From Moringa oleifera (Eukaryota > Streptophyta > Magnoliopsida > Brassicales > Moringaceae), in assembly GCA_021397835.1 (NCBI GenBank), contig JAJFZO010000575.1:3663001-3727000 (forward strand): a DNA stretch of 64,000 bases, given 5' to 3'. Below are positions 23,101 to 35,779 of this stretch, one piece after another. Position 1 is the stretch's first letter. Every line of letters begins with the position of its first letter. The translations under genes and the position numbers were made by a program. The notes under the pieces were generated by a model. That model worked only from the letters and a program-made list of their open reading frames with translations, was not told where the DNA came from and made no database searches.

Positions 23101-25425
23101 CATAGGATAAACAAATTGACTTCCTTCCCGATTTCCATTCAATATTTTCTTCTTGCTGACAGATTCTTTGAAGAACACACATCTATCAAGTAATGGTTTC
23201 ATTCTACAGGTAGCTATGTGTTTACATATATAATGTTGAAAATCAACTGAAGCGATTGTGTTCACATGATGTCAAAACAGACTCAATAAACCTTTGGAAC
23301 TGGCAGGAAAGTAGATACTGAAAGTAAAAGGATTACCTCTTAAAGCATGAGAAAGAAGCGTGTCAACTGTTTCTTCATATTCCTTATAAACAAGATCATG
23401 AACCAAAGACTTTCCCATGGCTTCCTCAAATGAAAGCCCTGTCAACTCTGCAACCTTTGCATTCCACCCGTTTATGCAGCCATGAACATCTACAGCAAAT
23501 ATGGGAGCAGTAGCCGTCTCTATTAGCCTCACCATTTCTCTTGCAACAGAGCTGAGCTCATCAATTCCTTGCAATTCCAGATCCCCATCCTGGGCATGCA
23601 GAACAGCCTTAGAATTATTTGCTTCAGCTTCCCTAAAGGAGTCTCGCAAAATAAGCTGCAAGGAGTGAATGGCATCCATTTCAGCATTCTCCCAGGGCAA
23701 ACTCCGACTCTTTACTACTTCCAAAAATGCCTTAAACGAAGAACGCGGATGCATCCTCTGCCCATCATCCTTTTCCTCCGGGTGATGCTTTGCACCTCCC
23801 CACTTGATCTCTTTAGCTGTGTGGGAGCGGAACCAGAACAGAAAATCCTTTCTAGTGATATAAGCCACAGCCATGCCACAAACTGCATCACCAAGTGAGG
23901 CTGCCCCAGGGTACCCAGCATCAGCCAGACTATCTGTGCTTAAACCAGTGGAGTCCCCATGGTATGCAAGCAACCACTCCATGATATCCTTTATCTGAGC
24001 TTCAGTTGGGGTCACACCCAGTGGGTAGTACTTCCCTTGATAATAGAGTGCTGCACCATCACACTTCACGAGATCCATTATGCTTGGGCTTTGAGTAACA
24101 ATGCCAGTAGGTGAGTCACGAAGTAGCATATCACACAGGAGAGTTTGGGTCCTTAAAACACGTTTTTCAGACATCTGTGATGCCAATTGCAATTCCATGT
24201 TCAACTGCAGTCCAAAAGCCTGCATCAGGAACTCACAAGCATATCGGAGGGGAAATGGAATGTAGCGTGCAGAGGTGTGGTGACAAACAACCAGACCCCA
24301 GAGCCTAGTTGAGTTCCTCCCAACAATGCCTTCCTCATCATTGGCATTAATGATAACTGCCATGGCCAAAGAGGCAATAGAACCCATGTTGGCCATGTAT
24401 TGGGCATGGCAACCATGAGGAGCCCGAAGTGTGGAACCCACTAAACACAGAGGCTGCATAAGTCCTTCGTCCTGAATCACAAGAACTGGCATGGCATGGC
24501 AATCCACTATCATCCTAACTCTATTCTGCTTAAATAAAAACCTCGACGCCTGAGGGATATCTGTGGCAGGATAATGTAACCCAAGATAAGGCTCCAAGTC
24601 AGCTCTCTTGCTCTCAGCCACGACCTCACCATGCTCATCCTCATGAAACTTGTACACCATAACCCTATCATACCCAGTAAGCTCCCTCACGCTTTCAACA
24701 ACAGTATCACACAAGAGCTTAACATCCCCACCAGGAAGCGACTGTAATCGGGAAATGGCTCGCACGGCTAATTTCTGTGACTGCACAGCTCCCGCGATGG
24801 ACAGAGCAGGGTCCTCTGTCCTCGCGGGCTCCAAATCAATCACAATACCCACATCGATCCTATGCAAAATCGCGTAAAAGGGCTTACCGGAATTCTTAGA
24901 GTGAACCCAAACCGGATTCAACAACGTGATTTCCCGCGCCCCAAACGCCCTCTCAAGCAAAACGGCACTGGAAGGAATGAAAAGCATACGCACATCCGTC
25001 CCAATTGTCAAAACGTCGGGCTTCTCAAGACTGGGTACCGATTGGGGGGTCAAGCCGAGCATTTCGCGGGCGTTTTCGCTGTATGTAATTATACGAAAGG
25101 TGGCTTCGTCGACTGCTAGCATGCATCCAAAGGGCTGTATGTGGCCACCACGTTGAATTTTGGACAAATAGGCAGTAATTTGCTGCTCGGGGACTGATTG
25201 CGTTGTGGTCCTTACCGACTGAGAGTAATCAAAGGACTTACCTGACTCGCCGGATTGCTCGAACACTGCGTGGAGGCGAGCGTCAACAGTGTACTGAGCA
25301 ATGGCTTTGTTTATGGACTCTGTGTTAGTCTGGGGTCTAAGGTTGCTTGTGCCTGAGGATTGAGCTTGGTGGGGCTGCTGCTGCCGCTGCCGCTGCGATT
25401 GTGATGCTCTGCTACCCGAGGCCAT
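19423..25425 (-). CDS. PHYB: Phytochrome B photoreceptor
   Basis: Four exons (23337-25425, 21558-22365, 20818-21111, 19423-19642) join in frame to 1136 residues, the size and intron pattern of angiosperm PHYB. Phytochromes are red/far-red photoreceptors that move from cytosol to nucleus as Pfr and act on PIF factors. A Ser/Gln-rich N-terminal extension precedes the N-PAS ([12 protein letters not shown]), the GAF domain with chromophore-binding Cys in [11 protein letters not shown] (Cys about 339, codon 24409-24411), and the PHY domain with the [15 protein letters not shown] tongue. Two PAS repeats ([30 protein letters not shown]) and a histidine-kinase-related module follow ([15 protein letters not shown], then [12 protein letters not shown]). 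The phospho-accepting His is absent, as normal for plant phytochromes. PHYB is chosen over PHYA/C/E from long stretches such as [10 protein letters not shown] and [19 protein letters not shown]. It ends KSDE. No lesion is seen. Confidence 0.97.
20143..20183. repeat. (TA)n microsatellite in the last PHYB intron
   Basis: About 20 TA dinucleotide units within the PHYB intron 19643-20817. It is long and uninterrupted, so it is likely polymorphic. Confidence 0.95.
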
Positions 25426-27118
25426 TTTTGAGTCTGTGTCTACTTACTGTTATCAGCTCTCTGTTTCCTTTGATAATTTGTAGGTGTTTAGGTTTCAAAA
25501 GAACATCCCCAGATAAACTCCTGAAGAATCAGTCACAGAAGAAATGGAAGTCTTCAAATATTGAAATTTGACTAGTTTAGATCAAATTCAAAAAGGAAGA
25601 TTTGTAATTATGAAGTTAAGAGTGACAGGGTGTTGTTTCCCCTTTTCTGTAATGGCTTGAAAGTGTTGGAAAATCTTCCAACTTTTAGAAAACTTTATTT
25701 TATGTAAAGATAAAACTGATTTTGTACAAACGACTCTGATTGGTAATGTACAAAGCATTTATCTTAAAAATATCAAAATCAGTACTATGATATAAAATGG
25801 TCGCTATTAAAATTGTCTTTTCGCATATTTCTTTGCGAGATTCTTTTACCTTCAATAAATCGAATCATTTAAATACAGCTTGGACCAAATTTGCTTGTGG
25901 GGATGGGAAAGGCTGTTGTGGTGGAAACAGAGGACCTTTTTTATTTTCCTCCAAGGGGACGAGAATCACACAAACAAAAACATGGAAAGGGAAATTGAGT
26001 AGGAACCCTGGATGGTGGTGGGCATGCCAACTGGGGAGCTGGGTCCTGACAGGTCAGATTTTTACTATGTTGTTTATTTTAAATATGTGTTCTTGAATTA
26101 TGAGGTTTCAAGTCATGTAGTACCACATTTTGTCCTTTTCTTCCATGAGGACAAAGAGGAACAGGTCCGAATATTGATATTTTCTTTTTCAATTTGGATG
26201 TTTACTCATCCTCACCATTATGTTTGCTAGATTCCAATTTTAGGCAGAATTACTTGCTTTATTCACATGTTCGAATCTATGGCTCTTCTAGTTCTTCTCT
26301 TCCCTATAATACAATGGTTCTTTACTTTTGTGCCAAAACATGGCATACTATTAAACAAATGAACAAAGCACTTCGCTCCAGTGACTGTCTAATCTTTTTG
26401 GTTTGCTATGTGGTTACATGCAGAATCACTCTCAAAATCAGGGATTCAAGGATGGTGGGGAAGGAGATAAGATAAATCCCTAGTAATCCATATTCCCCTT
26501 TACATTCTGCCACCGCCCAGCACATGCTAGAGCAACCATTCCCAGTGGAATATTTTGAGCACAGGATATAATTTTAGCAGTAAATTTATCCTGTAAGACA
26601 TATTAAACCATATTTTATATTACATACACACATGAACAAGAAATCAAATAAGTAAACTACCAAATAGGAACTTTGAATAATTCATAAAAAGATAGTAGGG
26701 AAACTTTATGTCAAAATACAACAAAATCGGGTATCTCAGTAACCACAAGCATATGTTTAACTTCCTCAGTTTTTGCAATAATCTGCAATGAAGAACTTTA
26801 AGCTCAAATTAACAGCTATCAGGCTGGCACATACATCCCAGTAACTACATTATTATTCCTTCTTTTCCTTAAAAAAAAACTAGAAACTAAACATCTAATG
26901 GACTTAATCACCCTGTTCAATAAATGATTGAGAGTTCTCCATCTATGTGGTTCCACATGAAAAGTTACAATTGAAGGGTACTCAGGCTGCCATTAGCAGT
27001 ACAAACACTATCCTAACAACTGATTGATCATCACAGCAAATGGAAGATTCAACACTTTTGAAAGTAAAACCTCTTGTCAAAAGCAAAGTAGGCATTGCAC
27101 CTGCAATTGATAATTCTA
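25426..27118. other. Intergenic: PHYB promoter/leader and ACLB 3' region
   Basis: Upstream of PHYB (minus strand) comes its 5' leader and promoter, then about 1 kb of unremarkable sequence up to the 3' UTR of ACLB. Several 70-100-codon ORFs occur but none shows a domain or good coding character. Confidence 0.5.
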
Positions 27119-30100
27119 TCACTTGGTGTACAAGACATCTTCCCATGGGTGACGGTACAAAGGCTGTTTCAATCTCTTCTGATCAAAGGTATGCCTGCAA
27201 TTTTGAAAGAGAAGCAATTCATGAGAAGTAGGAAAAAAGAAAAATGTATAGCAAGACAAAATGGTCTCTCTATCTTGATCTTGCTGTGGAGTACCCTGAC
27301 CACACCACTAAATAATGCCATGAGATACAGAAATTTCACTAGATTAGACATCACAAAGCACATGAAGCGGTACCAATTTTTCACAAGTAGGTCATGTCTC
27401 TATCAGTCATCACAATGCCCTCTGTTTGACCAATGGGATTCAGCTACTAACATTCACATTAAGAAAAAAGGCTGGAGGCTCATTAACCCAACTGCTAGTG
27501 TGGTTTGTGGTTTGGTTGTGACAGGAACAAAAACACAACTCAAAAGGCCTAGACAAGCATAATCGAAACTTACCCGATTAAACCTATGGAGCGTGCCAGC
27601 ACAAAGAGCCCATTCAGATAGCCAATATCAACAATCTCGTCAATCTCTTGCTTGCTGAACATACCACTACCAGCAAGGAGGTCCAAGAAAAGTGACCCAA
27701 TTGCACCATCCACATTAAGGACAAGGTTATTAGCCTTTGAGAGCGTGTAGGTTTCAACTTGAACAGCATATTCCATGTATTTCACAGATGGGAAATGTGT
27801 GCGTGCGAATCGTTGGAGCAGCTCTACTCTCTTATCTCTGTTGTCCCCTCGTTTGATCCTTTTCGGTAAACAAAGAAGAGTTTCAAAGATTCAGATATGC
27901 AATAGGAAATGTTAAATTCAGAAATGACTGAGTACCATGATCTCTATCGCTGCACGATTTAAGTATAATCCTCATACCTATGCCCGATTCCTGGAACACG
28001 AATGCCCTTCTTTTTCATGCCTTCCACAAATTCATAAGGTGTAAGACCCTGACAAGACAACACCATAATTACATCATACCATACCATCTAGTAACCATCA
28101 CAGAACTCAGACACCAATTCCTAATCTTTACACAAAATGCCAATCAAATCTTACCTTATCATAAGCATCCTTGAAGTATCGAGCAGCATCATCAATAGCA
28201 CCACCAAATCGTGGACCAATTGTAAGTAAACCTGTTAAAAGAGCTCATAATTAAGTGTACTACTGCTAAAACACCTCCAACACACTCCATTCAGCAGCTC
28301 AAGTGAAGAAATTATTTTACAAACTTTTATCAGAAAAAAAAAAAGAGAGAAGAAAAGAGACTATTTTATAATGGATTAAAAAGATAGATATACCTGACAC
28401 AAGGCTGGAAACAAGGTCCTTTCCAGCCCTGGCTGTTACTATAGTGTTGTGAGCACCGGAGACACATGGACCGTGGTCAGCACATAACATGATGCATATC
28501 TAGCAAATGTCCAATGAATTGGCAAAAATGCTATAATAACTTCAAGATATACCACTATGTGAATAAAGAATAAGAACAGAACGGGAGAAAAGGGAAAAAG
28601 GAATGTTAGAAAGTTTTTCATCATGAGGAGCTCACTTCAATAAATTTAGTACAGTACTGAGGAAGGCTGCGTTTAAACCACAGAAGAGATATCACATCAC
28701 CCACACCGTAACCCTGCTCAATAATGGAAGACATTGGCACACCAGCATAGCATGGCTCCTCACCTACAAATACATATAAAGAAGAAATTAGTCACCTGAT
28801 ATCCTGGTCATCCACCAGATCAAACTAATACAGAGCATAAATTGGGTCAGAAGATTACCCCTGTCATCAGAGATGGTAGAAATAATATGAGTTGGAGCAC
28901 GAACTTTGCCACTCTTAATTGCGGAGCTTAGATCCTCAGGGATTTGTGGAGGCTTCACTTCCTTGACAGGAGAAATCTTCCCCTCTTCAACCTAATGAAA
29001 AACCAACGAACAAACACATGAAATGAGCTGATCATAGAGCTTAAGAACAAGTTATACGACTCTTCCTCTTTTAGACAGGTGGTCACGAAAAGCAGAAACT
29101 AACCAGCTTCTCAAAAGTTTCCTTAATTGAGGCTTCAAAAGCTTCATAGGAAGTGGGAACAACAGCTCCAGCTTCTTTTAGTGCTTGATTTTTGGCCTGT
29201 GCAGACTCCATTTCACCGCCACTTTTGGCCCCCTGATTTAGATCAGATTTGAGGATGATTAAGTGTGTTAGCCATGAAGGCCCCTGAATTAAAGGAAATG
29301 AAAGAAGTCAAAGGCAGCAGAGGCTATCACTTACAGCATGACCAAATTGTACTTCTGATTTGAAGAGCCGTGCACATGTTCCACTGACCCAAGCAACCAC
29401 TGGTTTAGTTACTTTTCCCTGTTTCAGGGCTTCAACTAGAGAATATTCATCACGTCCACCAAGTTCTCCAAGTACAACCATCATCTTCACCTGAAATATA
29501 TCAGGAAGCAGATAAGACGACTAAGGCAAAACACACAAGAAAGATCAATGTAGGAAAAGATTGTTAAATTCCATTATCAACATCAAGTATTCATGTCTGT
29601 CAGAGTATAGAACTGCTATGCATTTGCTTCAGAAAATAGCATTGTATGGTACTAGATATATCATATCCAGTCCAAGAAAAGGTAGACCTCCCTGCGTGTG
29701 GCGACAGGGTGATGCTCCTTGATTTTCCAAACCATTTGTACCACAGAAAAGCAACTAACAGGATGATACATAAGATCTATGGTTTGTGTCTGCGAGAAAC
29801 CCAGACAAAGAGTATACAAATCTTTTGCGAGAACTATCAAGAGGAAGCAAATGAAAACAATGATGTACCTGTGGGATATTGTTGAACCTCAAGACATGAT
29901 CAGATAGAGTAGAGCCTGGGAACACATCTCCTCCAATTGCAATACCTGTAGGAGTTTCAGAAACACACCCAAGTTTATTTTATCATGAATTTGCCAGAAT
30001 TAGTAGCCATGTAGATATCACTAAAACATTTAGAGGCACCTTCATAAAGTCCATCCGTTACACGGGCAATAGTATTGTACATTTCATTAGACATCCCACC

Positions 30101-32166
30101 CTGAAATAAAAGATCACATTTATTATTTCATAAATTTATGAAGTACAGCACTCACTCTAAGGACATTTTCAGGTAACACTATGAACATGTCAATGGAGTA
30201 GGACAGGCACCAGATTCATCAAGCAGTTCCACAAGTATGCATATAGATAAGGTAGGAATAGGATAGGACCCATAACTTAGCAGCTCAAACTAGAAAGAGT
30301 AACAACCTTTCTAGATCGTTGGGGAAAAAATTTTTATGTTATCTTTGCTTCAATTCTCAAAAGTCTTTCATCAATATCATTATTTGTTGTCTTCTTACTA
30401 AAGTTGCACAATCTTCCTTTATTTGTCTATTGTTAAGGTTAGTTTTTTTTTTTTTTCATCAGATCCGGTTAAGATTAGTTTATCATCGAAGTAAAGCACT
30501 TTGCATACAACTACTGTGCCCAAGCAACTTCAAGTAGTAGATCCTTGACTAAGCCAAGTCCAAATCATTGACATGCTTTATTAAATGACTGATAATTGAA
30601 TATGATTCTTTTTCTTCTTTTTTTTTTTTGGTATAAAAACCTCAGAAAGGTGTTCTCTCTTCTACGATGGGAAGCACAGTCTAACATTTTAAATTTATTG
30701 ATGTAAACTTTTTGTATTCAGGGTTGATGATAGTCTGCAAGGTAAGAATATGCATGTGAAGGAGAAACAGTAATTCTGGAATAATACATACAGATTTTGA
30801 GACAAAGCCAACAGATCCAGGCCTGTAGAGCTTGCACTGGATGATGTTGTCAATTGTTCCAGCAGTGTCCCCAATCTTAAAAGCTCCTGCTTGAATTCCT
30901 CCTACAGTAGCCGGCCCAATAACTACCTGCAAAGCCATTTGTATTAAAGTTTTAGATATATTTCATCGCAACCAAGTTAACAGGCCCTTGAGTAAATTAT
31001 CTGCACTAGCATCAAGTGGAGGTCATAAGCTCCTAATGAATTTGATTGCTTGCATTATCTTCAACTAATTCAAATTGGATTACAGAATACAATGTTGCAT
31101 CATCTCTCTCACCTTATTGTTTGCTCGGGCATATGCAATTAACTGTTTAGTGTCTGACTCAGGAACACCTTCAGCTATTATAGCCACAACTCTGATGGTT
31201 GGCTGTTTCAGAGCAGCCATTGATGAAGCAGCAGCACTGTGTATACATCAGCATTTAATAATTGAAAGAGTTATCATCTGAGAAAACCCTCTCCAAAACG
31301 ATACTTAAAACAGATGAACACTAACCTTCTAAATGATGCGAAGTTAATGAAGATATCAGCAGTTGGATGTGCAGCACATGCTGCGTCAATGCTGCAAAAG
31401 ACATAATTACAGAATTTAAAGAAATTGTTCCCAGAGAAATACTAGTTCGTTGGAACCTTTTTATTAATTTCTGGTTCACACATGCATTTACTGTCAGTTT
31501 GGTGCCAGCTCTACGAAGGTCAAGCTCTTGCTAAAATTTTACCAAAATCATTTTCACTCCAAAAATGTAAATATTTGAACAGGATACTCACAAGAGGAAC
31601 ACTATTCACTTTACAAAGAGCAGAAAGATATGTTTCATAATTGATCATCTAATGACGTATATTATGATCAACGTGCATAATATGGAAGGATATTTAAGAA
31701 ATATAATTACATCTATCAAGCACGCATTAAGCTGCATTTGCATAATAATCAACTCCCATAAATCTTGTATTTAAAGCACTGGCAGATAGATTAGAGAGAG
31801 AGAGAAGTAGGGTACGCTGAATGCACAGGGATGGCAATTTCCTCTTGGCCAAAAAAGAGTTTCTGAAACCCCTCAGAACCAGGATTAATAATTCCAGCAA
31901 CAGAAGGTGTTTCTCTCCCTATGTAAACACAAGAAAGTCAATGTTACACCAATAGAACATATTCAAACAATTCAAATCATGCACCAATTACAAGATACAG
32001 GAACTATATCCTCTTCAAACAAAAGGACTATATCAAATCATAAGAGTAACTATCGGTAGTACACACCGCAAAGGAAGTCAAAATCAAGCATCCGTTGGAT
32101 CGGGAGTTGCTTGTAGTTGTAGAACAAAGCTTGAGTGTTGCGTGAGAACAGTTGTCCCGTGGCCAT
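27119..32166 (-). CDS. ACLB: ATP-citrate synthase (lyase) beta subunit, ACLB
   Basis: Sixteen coding exons join in frame to 608 residues, the standard plant ACLB length: 32067-32166, 31816-31918, 31326-31391, 31113-31236, 30792-30926, 30040-30100, 29869-29945, 29335-29490, 29104-29232, 28859-28991, 28636-28763, 28394-28499, 28155-28231, 27978-28048, 27574-27858 and 27119-27194. The cytosolic ACLA/ACLB complex converts citrate, CoA and ATP to acetyl-CoA and oxaloacetate, supplying acetyl-CoA for wax, flavonoid, sterol and malonyl-derived products. The N-terminal half resembles succinyl-CoA synthetase alpha ([37 protein letters not shown]; the catalytic-His region FGHAG). The C-terminal half is citrate-synthase-like ([41 protein letters not shown]), ending DVLYTK. 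All segments are intact. Confidence 0.97.
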
Positions 32167-32188
32167 GTTGTAGAGTCAACAGAAATGT

Positions 32189-32928
32189 CTGAACAATCAG
32201 AAATTGTGCTCTCTAACAGTAGCAAGCAATGAATAAGCATAATCTTGATGAGTCCATAGAGACATGAAGAGACATAAATCCTTAATAACAGATACTGGTG
32301 GCAATTGATTCTTCTAAATCATAAGGACTACATGATGTTTATCAACAGATCCTCAATTGATTAACAATCAAAACCATTATTCAAGTAGTTTATCTTTCAC
32401 TTTAAAAAACTGGCACCACCTGATCCAAACGGCCAAAGAGATCATGGCAATCAAGTCTTAGTTCCACTTAATGCAAAACAAATAATTGCGCTAGATCCAC
32501 CACATTTAAGAGTGTAATGCAACCCAAAGAAATAAAGAAGGAAGAAAGGACTATAATAATAAACAAAAATAACTTAACAATCACGACAACAAATACACAC
32601 CTAACCCGAAACTATAAGCTGACCAAATCTCAACTAAACTGGAAAACATGGAAGCAGCAGTGCTATGAACTAATTAGACCAGATCTCAGGCTTATATACA
32701 CAACCACTACAACGCATTTTCAAAATGTTAGCCCAACAACAAAAAACAGTATATCTCTCCTCGAAAACATCGAAAGATTGTCCAAACCAACATTCTCGAA
32801 AATATATAAAACGAAAACAGACACGAAACGGAATTGAGAAAGGAACAGCGAGGGGCAGATCTGATAATAAACGTTGTAATAGCAAAGATCCGTCAAAACG
32901 GATACGAGAGTAGAAAGCGGGATTTTAC
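32189..32928 (-). other. Predicted 5' UTR intron of ACLB
   Basis: On the minus strand a donor TTCAG|GTAAAA (exon end 32929) and an acceptor TTGTTCAG|ACATT (exon start 32188) frame a 740-bp intron ending 22 bases before the ACLB ATG. Leader introns are common in highly expressed plant genes. Inferred from splice consensus only. Confidence 0.55.
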
Positions 32929-33056
32929 CTGAAGAGAGCAAGCAAGCAAAGGAGAGAGAGAGAAAGAGAGAGAGAGCTGATTCGGCACACGGAATCAGCT
33001 GAATCAAGACAGGAAACGAAATGCTGGAATCGGGAAAGGGGGGAGACAAGGCCTGC

Positions 33057-33066
33057 CTTTATATAG
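33057..33066 (-). promoter_or_regulatory. TATA box of ACLB
   Basis: The minus strand reads TCTATATAAA, about 130 bp upstream of the predicted leader-intron donor. The leader between them is CT-rich (GA repeats at 32944-32978 on the plus strand), typical of plant pyrimidine-rich 5' UTRs. Confidence 0.65.
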
Positions 33067-33561
33067 AACAGAGAGAGAGGGAGGGAAATATGTTGAGCGT
33101 AGCTACCAGCAGCGGAGAGGGAGAGACAGAGAGGAGGGAGGGTAAGCTGGTCACGTGGCAGAAGGTAGTTAGCTCTCACACTGTGATGGACGTGTTGTTT
33201 TTTTTTTTTTAAATGATTTTAAGTAATTAAATTAATAAGTTTGATTTCAGGGAGAGGATGGTGGACCGGTTGGGGATTAGGTAGGTGGCTCGGATCCACA
33301 AGCTGGCTTAGATCAAGAAAAATAAATGTTCACGAGTTGCATGATTTATTATTTTTTTCTTTCAAGAAAAAATTGCAAATCATTTTCTAGTCTTCCACTC
33401 ACATGGATGTTAACATAGCTCCTAACTATATCATTGTAAGGCTAGAAAATTGCATATTTCCTCGGAAAGTAAAATGTTGCCGTATGGTTGAGAGGTGGCC
33501 TTACATTAAGATTAGACTAATAGAGAAATGTGGCTTTCAAGTTAAGAAATGAAAGAGAAAT

Positions 33562-33599
<38 letters not shown>

Positions 33600-35779
33600 C
33601 AGCCTCAGCTACGGTGTCAAGTTAGTTACGTGTACATATTGACCTCATTCTATTGGGAGCATTTAAAAGGGCGGTGGGGTGATGAACAGATGAAATTTTT
33701 TATAAGGATATGTTGATAATTACCTTAAAAAAGAGCATTTTACTGATGAACTATTAAATTTTTCTATAATGATATGTTCACAGTTAGTATGAAAGAGGAT
33801 TTTTTTTTATTTTTAAAAATATATAAAAAATTTCATAATTTATTTCATTAATAAAATAAAAATATAATATAAAAAATAATTATTATTAATTTTATTAAGT
33901 TACCGCATGTTAATATTTTTTTAAAAAAATCAATTCAACTCAAATGTGGAGATGATATTAATGCAATTATGATATAGTAAATAGTGCTTTTTGGTTTATC
34001 ATATTAAACGGTGGTACAGAGACATCTCTTAAATATTTAGTTTGGATAGGAACACCTGAAAGTAAAAGTCTCATGTGGGTAATGTCTTTATATGGAATCC
34101 TGATTGTTGTAGAAATTAATTACGAAATTATCATCAGCAATGGCTTTTGGTCAACATAATGAACATTATTTCCTATTGTCAATTAATACAACTTGTTTTT
34201 AAAAAGTTTTTATAATGTAATTTGTTATAAACAATAACGTGACTTTTCAATCTTAATCATTGAGTATATTTCCCCGCAAAGTTTCTAAGGTGTGAATACT
34301 GAATGGAAAATTAAATACTTGCATAAAATCCCATCCAACATGATTTTTTATTTTATTTTATTTATGAAAATGCATGTAACATCTTCAAACAATATATATA
34401 ATGAAAGGCCAACTCCCAGTAGATGTATGTGCCTGAGAAGTTTGAATAATGAGTGTAAACAAAGAATCTGCAGCAAGAAGGAAAAAGTATCATTCAAAAC
34501 AAACAAATAACAACAATAATAAGGCAAATTGTGTTGCTTAAATTGTAAAATCAGCTAAGATGTCCACTTGAAAGGCTGAATGCAGAGATGATAAAGACAC
34601 CATATGCAGGTCTAAGTTCTGCACTACCATTAATTTTACTCCTTCAAGGCTATAAAATTAAAATATTTGCATGAATTTAAGTACGTTCAACTGGTTCACA
34701 CACCCACAATTCATGCTAATTTGTATGCTTAACAGAGTTTTAATATACGACCCATCAAGATTGACCAGATTAATATAATGTCATTTATTGAGCGTTCTTT
34801 CAAATTATATATAGATAACTTGAATATCTATGGTAGATTTTACTTAATGATTACCGAATGAGATTAAGATTTGTTATTTTGATTTGTATTGATTTTTTTA
34901 AATAAATAATTATCATGATAATTTAATAAAATAAACAATTAAAATATTTTTACTTAGTTTTTTACATTAACATTATAAATATAAAAAATTATTTTATTTT
35001 ATTTTTTAAAAAATTAATATAAAATATATTATATAACATACCATTTTATTTTTCAAGAAGATCAACATATCAAAATATTCAAAGAACAATCTAAAAGAAA
35101 AATCCTACCAAATGTTGGGATGTCACCATATAATCTAAAAGTTTTCAAGAGTTTGAAACTTTCTGGGAAAAGATAAAGAACATTTAATAATGTGGCAAAT
35201 TGAGTTCACGTAAAAGGAAAACATTGACTTATGCTAAAGTCCAAAGGGCATCTTTCTAAATTGACCCAGTAGTTTAAAGCTCAGTATCAGGCCGCAGCCT
35301 CAATTTGGCTTCGAACATGATGGACAAGACACCACGCCATATTGAACTTTACCGCATATTTCGTTATTAATATAGTATTCCATCTCGGCTTTGGCCTGCC
35401 AATGAAGGAATTGGCATTGGACCCGTAAGAGTAGAGAGTTTGGTGAGACTACCAACAATATCGCTTTGAAGAGGAAGGACAGACCAATGTACTGTTGGCT
35501 CTAGTGACCATTTGCCAACAAAAATTTAATAGTAACTGGAGCTTTGAGGTCAACAGCCAGTTCAGAAAAATGTCAAGTAACAGTTTCTTGCACACTATTC
35601 AATGAAAATTGCCTATGGTGGCACAACCCTGTCTTCATATTGAGTCCTTTTAAGTGCAGTTTCCACCTGCACAAGTTCTGGGTAAGCTGCATCCAGCCTA
35701 ATTCTGTTGAGGTATTCCGTAGCATAGCATCCCCTGGAAGACAAGTCCAATGGATTTATAGCAATTTCGATAACCAGTA
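33067..35779. other. Intergenic: ACLB promoter and LdpA-like 3' region
   Basis: About 2.7 kb, increasingly AT-rich (33780-33930 and 34900-35060). A GA microsatellite lies at 33561-33599. An imperfect direct repeat of about 43 bp occurs at roughly 33680-33722 and 33744-33786. No gene is recognised. Confidence 0.55.
33561..33599. repeat. (GA)n microsatellite
   Basis: A GA-rich run ending in about twelve uninterrupted GA units, about 500 bp upstream of the ACLB TATA box. Confidence 0.85.

Noticed and set aside
21770..25156. Several plus-strand ORFs of 65-116 codons across PHYB
   Set aside because: All lie antisense to PHYB exons, which have a clear complete reading frame.
25797..26475. Plus-strand ORFs between PHYB and ACLB
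   Set aside because: Short, overlapping in different frames, no domain and no splice continuity.
32517..33212. ORFs around the ACLB leader
   Set aside because: They fall in the predicted 5' UTR intron and CT-rich leader; composition is low-complexity.
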